Below, one piece after another: positions 1 to 6,913 of a DNA stretch of 64,000 nucleotides. The position numbers were made by a program, and so were the translations under genes. The DNA is from Dyadobacter endophyticus (GTDB lineage: Bacteria > Bacteroidota > Bacteroidia > Cytophagales > Spirosomataceae). The DNA is taken from assembly GCF_014641595.1 (NCBI RefSeq), contig NZ_BMIA01000006.1, positions 1-64,000 on the forward strand, given 5' to 3'. Below the pieces are notes generated by a model, which was not told the origin of the DNA, did not search any database, and worked only from the letters and a program-made list of their open reading frames with translations. The first letter of the stretch is position 1. Every line of letters starts with the position of its first letter.

Positions 1-52
1 TCATAAAAACATCACTGACCTGTATCCGCAACACTTTAACAAGGTTCACCAA

Positions 53-643
53 TTAACAAATACGTAGTTGATAGGCCGGATACTCGTCAACCACGGTCGA
101 GTAAGCGCCAGTGCGCAACGTTTTGTCGCTATACGGATTTCGAAAATTCACATATAGGTTTCGTGCGCTGTCCACCTGAATGGATACGTGCGGGTCATTC
201 CCGCCATAGAAAGAATGGTACACAAGTTTCTCAAAGGATACGGCCCGGTCCGTGAGATAGTCCTTCTTTTTCAGTGTCAGCGTAGGTTTGTCCCAAAAAA
301 ATGCCTTCGAAAAATCGGAAACCGGCTCCAATACCAGCACGGAATCATTGCTGCTTATGATCTTCAAATCGTAGCGGTCTTTATATTCAAGCTCATTCGT
401 GGAAGAACGCGTGTATATCGACTGAAAACTCAATGTGTCGCCATAGACGAACAGATAGAAGAAATCTTCCTTCAACTCCCTGTTTGACATATAATTAACC
501 GAGTCGCGGCCTGTATGAAGAATTTCAACCATTTCCAGCTGTGACGAAATCCAGATTCCTTTCAGCTTTTCAGGTTGCGCTAAGGCGATCTTGCTGCATA
601 GCAGTATAAAAGTGAGTGTTGCAGCGATTCGGTGGTAGCGCAT
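53..643 (-). CDS. Secreted protein of unknown function, 196 aa
   Basis: I do not recognise a family. The first 22 residues are a clear signal peptide (hydrophobic TLTFILLCSKIALA, then Q), so the product is exported. The mature part is polar, rich in beta-type segments and aromatic residues, with no lipobox, no membrane span and no T9SS tail. It contains one Cys, as the last residue. The ATG at 641-643 follows an AT-rich stretch. It lies at the edge of the decayed mobile island and could be either cargo or chromosomal. The signal peptide is seen directly; everything about function is open. Confidence 0.7.
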   Translation of the reverse strand: MRYHRIAATLTFILLCSKIALAQPEKLKGIWISSQLEMVEILHTGRDSVNYMSNRELKEDFFYLFVYGDTLSFQSIYTRSSTNELEYKDRYDLKIISSNDSVLVLEPVSDFSKAFFWDKPTLTLKKKDYLTDRAVSFEKLVYHSFYGGNDPHVSIQVDSARNLYVNFRNPYSDKTLRTGAYSTVVDEYPAYQLRIC

Positions 644-721
644 TTGGGGCTCTCATTGTGGAGCTTAAATATATATAATTTTATTTTATATATTTAATCG
701 TGGCGCCCAACCGGCAAAGGT

Positions 722-895
722 TCACGACAGTTTGCTTGATGCATCGCACATCTGGCCACTACTTTGACGGTCGATACCAGCCTTGGAGGCGAGTTCCTCT
801 TGCGTTAGACTGACGATTTTACGGCGTTCTTTCAAGAAGGTTGAGAAATTAGAAATATCTATACCCTTTAAATAGCCACATGACCCTGGATCGTG
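722..895 (-). pseudogene. Remnant of a HipB/XRE-type HTH regulator
   Basis: Reading the minus strand from about 895 to the stop at 722-724 gives an open frame without a usable start codon. Its middle (FLKERRKIVSLTQEELASKAGID) is the first half of a Cro/CI-type helix-turn-helix as found in HipB-like antitoxins. The homology stops abruptly near 770 and is followed by unrelated residues. It lies directly downstream of the broken relaxase. It is best read as a fragment left by recombination; the HTH match is by eye. Confidence 0.5.
743..758 (+). repeat. Direct repeat, left copy, flanking the mob module
   Basis: ATCGCACATCTGGCCA here matches ATCGTACATCTGGCCA at 2661-2676 in 15 of 16 positions and the same orientation. 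This copy sits where homology to the HTH remnant ends; the other overlaps the palindrome upstream of mobC. The pair may mark recombination joints of a 1.9-kb segment, although a match of this length could still be chance. Confidence 0.35.
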
Positions 896-901
896 TCACT
901 C

Positions 902-2176
902 TCAAAATCCCATCGAAAACCCTTTCTGCTTCTTCCGTCTTGGCTTCTTCAACTGATGCGGCATATACTCGCCATCCTTAACAGGTGACAACAAAGAATC
1001 AAGAGACTTATCATTATCCAACGAACTGCCATTTCCAACTTGATAAACATTACCGGCACCTGCAGGCTGACCAACATCCATCCCAATCCTTTGAATTTTT
1101 TGCTCATGAACAGAAAAAGGATCCTCGATGCATCGCTCGGCAATTCCCTTCGCGCTATACTGCTTACCCAATGAACTTCCGTTGAAGACGGATCTCGTAC
1201 GATGATCACAGTATGTGATCCCGTACAGCAGGCCTTCTTCATTTTTTCGGATTACCGTATCGATCCCGTCTTTTTGAAGAATATTAATAAGCCTGGGCAA
1301 TGACACGTTTTGTTTGCCGTACAAAGTAAAGTCTATAATATTCCTAATTCGTAACGAATCCTTCGTACGGTTTGGATTCATCTCATTGAACAGAAAACGC
1401 ACTTTCAGATTTCTATGTGTTGGCTTGAAATGAAAGTCGCTTGCTTTGATGGGCACGCCAACCCGGTTGCCATCTTTATCCAGCACACCGTATAAGATGC
1501 CATTGTTCTTTCTGATCCTCGAACCCTCTGAGCCAATGTCCGCCGCAACATTATATTGGTTAAGCACTGCATTTAATTCTCCCATCGTGGTAAACTTGTA
1601 TTCGTTCAGAACTTTGTTGAGCACATTGGCAATGAGCTTCTTGGTTTCTGATTTTTCATACTCTGCTTTGATGCTGACAGGCTTCAAAGTAAACTACTGA
1701 GCTTTTCGATCTTGTGCCTTCACCAATCCAAAATCGATCTCGATCTCTTTCCTTGTCTTCTCCGATTGATTTTTGCCAAGGTTGTGCAGTGAGATCCGGC
1801 TGCCATCTGCTTTGATGTTGGTCGTTACGATATGGACATGGGGGTGACCGGCATCCCGATGCTCATATATGAGCGCGGGTTGTTTCTCAAATCCAATACC
1901 TTTTAAATAGGCTTTTGAAATCTCCGCGAGCTGTTCTTTGCTCAGCTTTTCCGACGGATCAAAGTTCAGGGACACGTGAACCGTATTGACCTTTGTCCTT
2001 TTGTTCAAAGCCAGCTGCCGCTGAATCCGGTTCAGCTTTTGATTAAAACTCAAAGCATCCGCATCCTTGGGATAATTGATAGCTGAAATACATTCCGCCT
2101 GTCCCTGTTCCAGCTTGTTTTCATTGTAATGCAGTACTGACCGAAGTCGGCTGCTGGTGTGGATCACTGCAACCAT
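902..2176 (-). pseudogene. MOBP-type relaxase interrupted by an in-frame amber codon
   Basis: The relaxase/mobilization nuclease family nicks oriT and leads DNA in conjugation. The N-terminal 160 residues (2176-1697) carry the family hallmarks: an early Tyr in VLHYNENK and the metal-binding HPHVHIVTTN. At 1694-1696 the frame meets TAG, and the same frame then continues uninterrupted to 902 (TLKPVSIKAEYEKSETKK...), which is the normal central and C-terminal part of these relaxases. The downstream part has only a TTG as possible restart. One nonsense change therefore splits a 424-codon gene. The upstream end overlaps mobC by 13 bp, as in intact mob operons. Readthrough or a sequencing error are alternatives to decay. 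Confidence 0.8.
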
Positions 2177-2553
2177 CGGTCAGCCAGTTTATCGGTTTGG
2201 GATTTGATCTTATCCAGCATTGAAAACAGGAATGTCTTTTCAGCTTCGTAGCTGGCGATCCAGTTTCTGAATTCTGAGATTTGGTTAACCGCATTGAGGC
2301 GTTTGGTCGCCTGGTTGAAGTTGTTGCCAAGCCGGTTGAGCTCTTCCCGCAGCTCTGACAATTCACCAATCATCTGATCTTGCGAACCGTTCCTTTCGAT
2401 CACGGTGACCGGTCCGTTGAAGATTAAGAGCCGTAAAAATTCACTTAATTTCCGACAAGTAGTGCGGCCGCGTTTGGCTTCCAGATTGGCGTATTCTTTG
2501 GGTGTCAACCGGAAAATTACATGCTTTGTCTTGTTCGATTTTTCCTCTTTCAT
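2164..2553 (-). CDS. MobC-like relaxosome accessory protein, 129 aa
   Basis: Plasmid mobilization proteins of the MobC group bind near oriT and help the relaxase open the strands. The N-terminus (KTKHVIFRLTPKEYANLE) is the typical ribbon-helix-helix-like start. It is followed by KLSEFLR and a helical ELREELNRLGNNFNQ segment that is diagnostic of MobC in Bacteroidota elements. I chose the ATG at 2551-2553 because the family normally begins just before the KTKHV strand; longer starts at 2580 and 2643 exist. The 3' end overlaps the relaxase start, so the two were one operon. With the relaxase broken, the module is probably not self-sufficient. Confidence 0.75.
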   Translation of the reverse strand: MKEEKSNKTKHVIFRLTPKEYANLEAKRGRTTCRKLSEFLRLLIFNGPVTVIERNGSQDQMIGELSELREELNRLGNNFNQATKRLNAVNQISEFRNWIASYEAEKTFLFSMLDKIKSQTDKLADRWLQ

Positions 2554-2647
2554 CACGATCCTATCTACACTTTCAAACATTAAAAACTCCTTCATAAACC
2601 TGGACCGACTTTGGAGGGAAAGGCCAGATCGGGTGCGCAGCAACCGG

Positions 2648-2664
2648 CGATTGTATTACAATCG
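2648..2664. repeat. 17-bp perfect palindrome upstream of mobC (oriT or operator candidate)
   Basis: The sequence CGATTGTA-T-TACAATCG has 8-bp arms around one central base, about 95 bp upstream of the chosen mobC start. In mobilizable Bacteroidota elements the transfer origin and its inverted repeats usually lie just upstream of mobC/mobA, so this may belong to oriT or be a binding site for MobC. The nick site cannot be identified from sequence alone. Confidence 0.4.
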
Positions 2665-2676
2665 TACATCTGGCCA
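2661..2676 (+). repeat. Direct repeat, right copy, flanking the mob module
   Basis: This is the second copy of the 16-nt repeat described at 743-758. Its first four bases are part of the palindrome at 2648-2664. The 270 bases from here to the next gene contain only short ORFs with no recognisable product. Confidence 0.35.
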
Positions 2677-2950
2677 GACGCGCAAGGCAGGCGGCGCCAT
2701 TGGAACTCAGATATCCGAACCTTCGCTTTTGAGTCGGTTTGTGAAGCTAGTTTATGGAAGCGAGATTTGCCTATGCTGGGTAAATTTGATCTAGGATCAA
2801 AAGCTTTGATGGTTGTTGATAGGTTGTTTGAAAAAAGTCGAGTTTCGTCGAGGGGACTGTTTTCGTCCGAAAGTGGATGCGACGATATCCGTAAGGTGAA
2901 AAAGGGAATTCACCAATAAATTACTTCTGAGAAATGCGGTTCTTACAAAA

Positions 2951-3376
2951 TTACCGTCTGTAAACCTTGTTATTCATTTTTGAAGTATTGTATTCACTCT
3001 TGATGGTGATATCATAATCTAGAGTGTTATTTACAAGTTTTGCTTTGCCAATGATGCTGTACTCCAACTGATCGGCAACAAATACGTTGTTGAAATCCAG
3101 GTTATTATCGTCAGAAACGGTTACGTTAGAAATGTAAATATCGTACTTAGATCGTATAACACTTCCATCCGGGTAAGTATTCGTAAAGAAGAAAACAATA
3201 CTTACATGATTTAAATCTTGCTTAGTTATTTTCCACGTTTCGGTTATATTTCCGGTGCTGTCTTTTTTGGAGCCACAATATTCACCCACGAATTTTCCTG
3301 CCAAATCTGGCTCACGGTTTTTTCTGCAAGAAGTTAATGTACAAAATAGAAGAAACAGTAGACCTATGTTTTTCAT
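2951..3376 (-). CDS. Small lipoprotein of unknown function, 141 aa
   Basis: The N-terminus ends in a lipobox (LFCTLTSC, Cys at residue 17), so the protein is probably lipid-anchored after signal peptidase II cleavage. The rest looks like a compact beta-rich domain (alternating strands such as VSIVFFFTN and YDIYISNVTV) without catalytic motifs. Basic residues (RKNRE) follow the Cys. No family is recognised. The gene is AT-rich compared with the core genes and sits between the mob module and an IS remnant, so it is probably island cargo. Confidence 0.65.
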   Translation of the reverse strand: MKNIGLLFLLFCTLTSCRKNREPDLAGKFVGEYCGSKKDSTGNITETWKITKQDLNHVSIVFFFTNTYPDGSVIRSKYDIYISNVTVSDDNNLDFNNVFVADQLEYSIIGKAKLVNNTLDYDITIKSEYNTSKMNNKVYRR

Positions 3377-3479
3377 TTAAAAGAGATTGTAGTTTACGGA
3401 GATTGAAGCCTTACCCTAGTGGGGACAGTGGACGTTTAGACTTTATTTATTTCTGGTTTCTTGGCAAACGTTGCTGGGG

Positions 3480-3692
3480 CTAAGCCAGCCAATGCTTGCT
3501 GCGAGTGAAATCTAGTTTTTTTTCGCCAGTTGAACAAGTTGTCTTGGAGACGCCGTATTCACGGCAAACGTCCATCGCTTCTCGGCCGCCTTCATATTGT
3601 TTAGGATCGCCACGACCTGGTAGTTGTATGGTTACTTTGCTAATTGTGCTGATGCACGTATCTTTGGATGTAATAGATCTTTGAGTAATCAT
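3480..3692 (-). pseudogene. Frameshifted remnant of an IS3-family OrfA transposase
   Basis: Minus-strand translation gives GGREAMDVCREYGVSKTT, the helix-turn-helix region of IS3-type OrfA proteins. Immediately after, the frame reads CSTGEKK, but a one-base shift at the TTGTTCAAC run gives LFNWRKK, which is the expected continuation. The rest of OrfA and all of OrfB are missing. This is a decayed insertion-sequence fragment inside the tRNA-His island. Confidence 0.55.
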
Positions 3693-3696
3693 ACCT

Positions 3697-4758
3697 GTGA
3701 AAAAAGTATATATTTTTGCTATTTTTTTTCTTTGCCTGTTTTGTCTGTCTTGCAGAAAGAAGTCAAAATCGGATGTCGATCCTCTTGTACCAGCAGATGT
3801 CTATGTAACTTTATCAAATACCTATAGTAGCTATGGCCGATATTGGAAAAATGGTGAGATGGTCAATCTGGCTACTACTAATTCTTTCGCGAATGCCAGA
3901 GCAATTTTTGTGTCAGAAAACGACATACACGTTGTCGGGGACGCTTCCGCGACTTCCAATATCGTATTTTCTCCATTTACTGGACAATACTGGAATAATG
4001 GCGCTGTATCAAATGTCGATGGTGGTATACCTGCTAAGTTGTTATATGATGTTGTAGTTTCTGACGGAAATGTGTATATCTCAGGAGATGGGCTTAATAC
4101 TGTGCAACTCAGAATGCAAGCGGCCTACTGGAAAAATGGCGTTGCAATACCTCTCCATGAAGCTAATGTTAGAGGTTCCCGTGCGCGAGGAATTTTTGTA
4201 GCTGGAAAAGATGTCTATGTAGCAGGTTCACTTAACTTCCAAAATGAAACCGCCGTTTATTGGAAAAATGGAACAGTTGTAAATTTGGGCGATCCTCTGA
4301 ACACTTCCTTTGCTAACTCAGTTGCTGTATCCGGTAAAAATGTTTATATAGCTGGAAGTGAAGGATTTAAAGGTGGATCTAGGGCGAGGTATTGGAAAAA
4401 TGGGGCAGGGAATTATCTTACAGATGGCTCAGAATACAGTTCAGAAGCAGTTGATATAGCCGTTTCAGGTAAAGACGTGTATTGTGTTGGGAACCTGCAG
4501 TATTACGACAACACCAGAGTCGCAAAACTTTGGAAAAATGGAATATCTCAGAGCCTTCCCGGAGCCATTCGGGTTTCCAGTGTTTTTGTGTTTAACAATG
4601 ACGTATATGTGGCAGGTGAAGGTTTTGATAATGCAACTAAGAGTCCTATGTATTGGAAAAATGGGGTACCGACTGTATTGCCAAATAATGGTAATGGAGC
4701 TTTTGCCAGTTCAATATTTGTCAAAAAAGCAATAACTACTATGTTAATGGATAAATAG
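3697..4758 (+). CDS. Lipoprotein with YWKNG repeats, probable beta-propeller, 353 aa
   Basis: The signal sequence ends in a lipobox (LFCLSC, Cys at residue 19), so the product is a predicted lipoprotein. The mature protein repeats a unit of about 45 residues: YWKNG or LWKNG, a short loop, then a strand pair of the form 'ifvsgkDVYVAGs'. Eight W[KN]NG motifs are visible (RYWKNG, QYWNNG, AYWKNG, VYWKNG, RYWKNG, LWKNG, MYWKNG and similar). The pattern suggests a six- or seven-bladed propeller. Partner and ligand are unknown. The last blade ends in an unrelated tail (ITTMLMDK), so the C-terminus may be slightly altered. It has the low GC of the island. Confidence 0.7.
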   Translation: MKKVYIFAIFFLCLFCLSCRKKSKSDVDPLVPADVYVTLSNTYSSYGRYWKNGEMVNLATTNSFANARAIFVSENDIHVVGDASATSNIVFSPFTGQYWNNGAVSNVDGGIPAKLLYDVVVSDGNVYISGDGLNTVQLRMQAAYWKNGVAIPLHEANVRGSRARGIFVAGKDVYVAGSLNFQNETAVYWKNGTVVNLGDPLNTSFANSVAVSGKNVYIAGSEGFKGGSRARYWKNGAGNYLTDGSEYSSEAVDIAVSGKDVYCVGNLQYYDNTRVAKLWKNGISQSLPGAIRVSSVFVFNNDVYVAGEGFDNATKSPMYWKNGVPTVLPNNGNGAFASSIFVKKAITTMLMDK

Positions 4759-4832
4759 GATTGTATCAGAGTATTTCTAAAAGTCGTGTGATATTAAAAT
4801 AATGGTGGACTACTTGTCTATTTGTTGAGATA

Positions 4833-4866
4833 GCGCCTAGCAATACTTGCCAGGCGCGTAATTTTT
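4833..4866 (+). terminator. Rho-independent terminator after the YWKNG lipoprotein gene
   Basis: The 6-bp arms GCGCCT (4833-4838) and AGGCGC (4852-4857) are followed by GTAATTTTTC. It lies 75 bp after the stop codon of the upstream plus-strand gene. The remaining bases up to the integrase fragment at 4931 hold nothing else I can support. Confidence 0.5.
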
Positions 4867-4930
4867 CATAAAGCCGTTCCTATGTAGATTAGACGAGATG
4901 TGCACCATGCATACTTGGTTTAGAAGAAGC

Positions 4931-5329
4931 TTATCCACCCTTCAACCGCTCTCTCAACCCCTTCATATCCTCACTAATTTTCACACCTAAAATCTTGGCA
5001 TAAATCATAGTCTGCTTCAAAGACCGGTGCCCGAGCATTTTGGAAACCGTTTCAATCGGCACCTTATTACTCAGCGTCACCGTTGTAGCAAACGTATGTC
5101 GCGCAATGTGAAAAGTAAGCGTCTTAGAAATCGCGCACAGATTCGCAATCTCCTTCAAATAAGCATTCATCTTCTGATTACTCGGTACCGGCAGCACAAC
5201 GCCCTTATTGCAGCACTGCGGATGCTCCTTATACTTCTCGATGATGTCAAGTGCAGTTGGCAACAACGGAATGCGTGTAGGCGCATCCGTTTTCTGGCGG
5301 GTGGTGTCAATCCAGGTCTCGCCGTCCAT
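4931..5329 (-). pseudogene. Truncated tyrosine recombinase (integrase), catalytic end only
   Basis: Phage/transposon integrases use an R-H-R-H-Y set. This fragment keeps the second half: FHIARHTFATT (H-x-x-R), GHRSLKQT (H) and MIYAKI (nucleophile Tyr). It starts at DGETWIDTTRQKTDAPTRIPLLP, which follows box I in full-length enzymes of about 400 residues. The N-terminal and core-binding domains and the first catalytic Arg are absent, and the same frame upstream meets TGA at once. It is therefore inactive as it stands. Its place 186 bp from the 3' end of tRNA-His is the usual one for an integrase beside its attachment site, so it probably drove the original insertion. Confidence 0.75.
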
Positions 5330-5455
5330 GTGAACAGTCTGTCAATCAGAAACTTACGGGCATTCTCCAGCGTCTTTTTTCGCAAAGCGTCGAACTACAC
5401 GAATGACGCTGGAAAACATGGGAATTTTTGCATTTTTTGATATGATCTGAAAAAC

Positions 5456-5491
5456 AAAAATGCCCGCAAATCATTGATTTACAGGCATTTT
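5456..5491 (-). terminator. Terminator hairpin downstream of tRNA-His
   Basis: A long imperfect hairpin (AATGCCTGTAAATCA pairing with TGATTTGCGGGCATT on the minus strand, one G-T pair) is followed by a T-rich tail. It sits 25 bp past the tRNA 3' end, between the tRNA and the integrase fragment. The opposite strand also has a T-run, so it may work both ways. Confidence 0.55.
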
Positions 5492-5515
5492 GTTTGACTT
5501 TGAATTGACTTCAAG

Positions 5516-5590
5516 GGAGGGAGACGGGTCTCGAACCCGCGACCTCTAGAACCACAATCTAGCGCTCTAACCGACTGAGCTACAACCTCC
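5516..5590 (-). tRNA. tRNA-His (anticodon GTG)
   Basis: On the minus strand the gene folds with the extra G(-1) typical of tRNA-His, D-stem GCTC, anticodon stem CTAGA/TCTAG around loop TTGTGGT (anticodon GTG at 5553-5555), T-arm GCGGG-TTCGAGA-CCCGT, and discriminator C73. The acceptor strands pair at G-1:C73, G1:C72, A2:T71, G3:C70, G4:C69 and G7:C66, but positions 5:68 (T.C) and 6:67 (T.T) do not pair. The 3' third (5515-5536) is the same sequence as a 22-nt copy at 39725-39746. This suggests that the 3' end was rewritten by element integration. Confidence 0.9.
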
Positions 5591-5632
5591 GTTTTAGTTG
5601 TATCGAATGGGCTAAGCCCTGTTTCGAGGACA

Positions 5633-5662
5633 CAAAATTAGGAAAAGGTTTGCAGCTTGCAA
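5633..5662 (-). promoter_or_regulatory. Promoter of tRNA-His
   Basis: On the minus strand TTG (5660-5662), a 19-nt spacer and TAATTTTG (5633-5640) match the Bacteroidota -33/-7 consensus (TTG, TAnnTTTG) exactly. The start point would lie about 35 bp upstream of the mature tRNA. Confidence 0.65.
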
Positions 5663-5716
5663 GATATTTCACAAATTTTTTACAAACTACAAACCGTTCC
5701 CCAAGCCGTAGCTTGA

Positions 5717-6325
5717 TTATTTAGCCGCAGTGTACAGTGCGTCAGCCGCTTTCCAATCTACAACGTTCCAATATGCGTCGATGTAGTCGGGGCGCTTGTT
5801 TTGATATTTCAGGTAATATGCGTGCTCCCATACGTCCAGGCCGATCACCGGAGTTCCTTTTACTTCCGCGATGTCCATCAATGGGTTGTCCTGGTTGGGA
5901 GAAGAAGTGATCGCGATTTCTCCGCCTTCTTTGACGATCAACCAAGCCCAGCCTGAGCCGAAACGACCGATTGAAGCTTTTTTAAACTCATCCTTAAATG
6001 CCTGGAATGAACCGAATTTGGCGGTGATGGCTTTGCCCAGTTCGCCGGTTGGTTCGCCGCCGCCAGTCGATGAGAGTGATTTCCAGAAAAAAGTATGGTT
6101 CCAGTGACCGCCGCCATTGTTGCGTACGGGTGCCGGTGCTTTGCTGATGCCAGCCAAAAGTTCCTCTATGGTTTTGCCTTCCAACTCGGTGCCTGCTACT
6201 GCTGCATTCAGATTGGTAACATATGCCTGGTGGTGACGGTCGTGATGTATCTCCATGGTCAATGCATCGAAGTGTGGCTCCAAAGCATTGTTTGCGTAAG
6301 GTAAGGGATCCAGTGTAAATGCCAT
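5717..6325 (-). CDS. sodA: Superoxide dismutase, Fe/Mn family
   Basis: Converts superoxide to oxygen and hydrogen peroxide in the cytoplasm. The 202-residue length is normal for the family. All four metal ligands are present: His in MEIHHDRHHQAYV, His in GGGHWNHTFFW, and Asp and His in the signature DVWEHAYY. A Gly in the NNGGGHWNH segment and a Gln in SPNQDNPL are the pattern of Mn-type or cambialistic enzymes rather than strict Fe-SODs, so I use sodA with some reserve. There is no signal peptide. It is a single gene, separated from tadA by 64 bp. Confidence 0.93.
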   Translation of the reverse strand: MAFTLDPLPYANNALEPHFDALTMEIHHDRHHQAYVTNLNAAVAGTELEGKTIEELLAGISKAPAPVRNNGGGHWNHTFFWKSLSSTGGGEPTGELGKAITAKFGSFQAFKDEFKKASIGRFGSGWAWLIVKEGGEIAITSSPNQDNPLMDIAEVKGTPVIGLDVWEHAYYLKYQNKRPDYIDAYWNVVDWKAADALYTAAK

Positions 6326-6389
6326 TTTCAGTGTAGTTTAATGATTATAAAAATTGTTATACCAGATAGGCTAACAGCAGAATGCACCT

Positions 6390-6821
6390 TTATGTTCTTA
6401 ATTCCCTGAAAAATTTGAGTAGTAACTCTTGGGATTCCATGGCCATAATGCCGGTTACAAGTTTAGTTTTCGGGTGTAAAAGTGGTTGCTTGATCTTCGA
6501 AAATCCACGCTTCTCGTCCTGTGCGCCTACGACGACCCGCCTGACCTGCGTCCAGTAGAGCGCCCCCGCACACATCACGCAAGGTTCCAGCGTCACATAC
6601 AGGGTGCAATCGGTGAGGTATTTGGAGCCGACGTGGTCGGCGGCGGCGGTGATGGCGATCATCTCGGCGTGAGCGGTGACGTCGTTCAGGCGCTCTGTCT
6701 GGTTATAACCCCTTCCAATGATCCTGTCTTTGGCAACGACGAGCGCGCCAACTGGTATTTCGCCTTCTTCATATGCTTTACGGGCAAGCGCAAGGGCTTC
6801 CTCCATAAAGTAATGGTCCAT
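6390..6821 (-). CDS. tadA: tRNA-specific adenosine deaminase TadA
   Basis: Deaminates A34 of tRNA-Arg(ACG) to inosine; that tRNA is encoded at 26398. The zinc and catalytic motifs HAEMIAI (His ligand, Glu proton shuttle) and PCVMCAGAL (two Cys ligands) identify the family. I place the start at the ATG at 6819-6821 (MDHYFMEEALALARKAYEEG), giving 143 aa, the usual size. A longer frame begins at 6866, but that ATG lies within the stem of the terminator of the upstream gene and adds a non-homologous stretch. The start choice is inference; the enzyme assignment is secure. Confidence 0.93.
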   Translation of the reverse strand: MDHYFMEEALALARKAYEEGEIPVGALVVAKDRIIGRGYNQTERLNDVTAHAEMIAITAAADHVGSKYLTDCTLYVTLEPCVMCAGALYWTQVRRVVVGAQDEKRGFSKIKQPLLHPKTKLVTGIMAMESQELLLKFFRELRT

Positions 6822-6857
6822 AATGTCTGCCTGTATATCCATATGCCTGTAAAGAAA

Positions 6858-6892
6858 ACGGGACATCCATTGCGTTGCAACAAATGTCCCGT
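6858..6892 (-). terminator. Terminator of the Ig-repeat gene
   Basis: ACGGGACAT (6884-6892 read on minus) pairs with ATGTCCCGT (6858-6866), with a 17-nt loop, followed on the minus strand by TTTTCTTTA. It is 21 bp beyond the stop of the 1374-residue gene and argues against the longer tadA start. Confidence 0.6.
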
Positions 6893-6913
6893 GGTATTTT
6901 TTAGAATTAACTA

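Noticed and set aside
1694..1696. Programmed amber readthrough or pyrrolysine use in the relaxase
   Set aside because: No pyrrolysine genes or recoding structure are seen, and the surrounding island is clearly decaying; simple mutation is the more economical reading. It remains testable as noted in the findings.
2611..2919. A 102-codon plus-strand frame beside mobC
   Set aside because: It runs through the palindrome and repeat, has no homology and no promoter or start context.
5167..5385. A second minus-strand frame over the integrase fragment
   Set aside because: It is out of frame with the recombinase motifs; only the first residues (RKKTLENARKFLIDRLF) look ordinary, and nothing joins it to the integrase.
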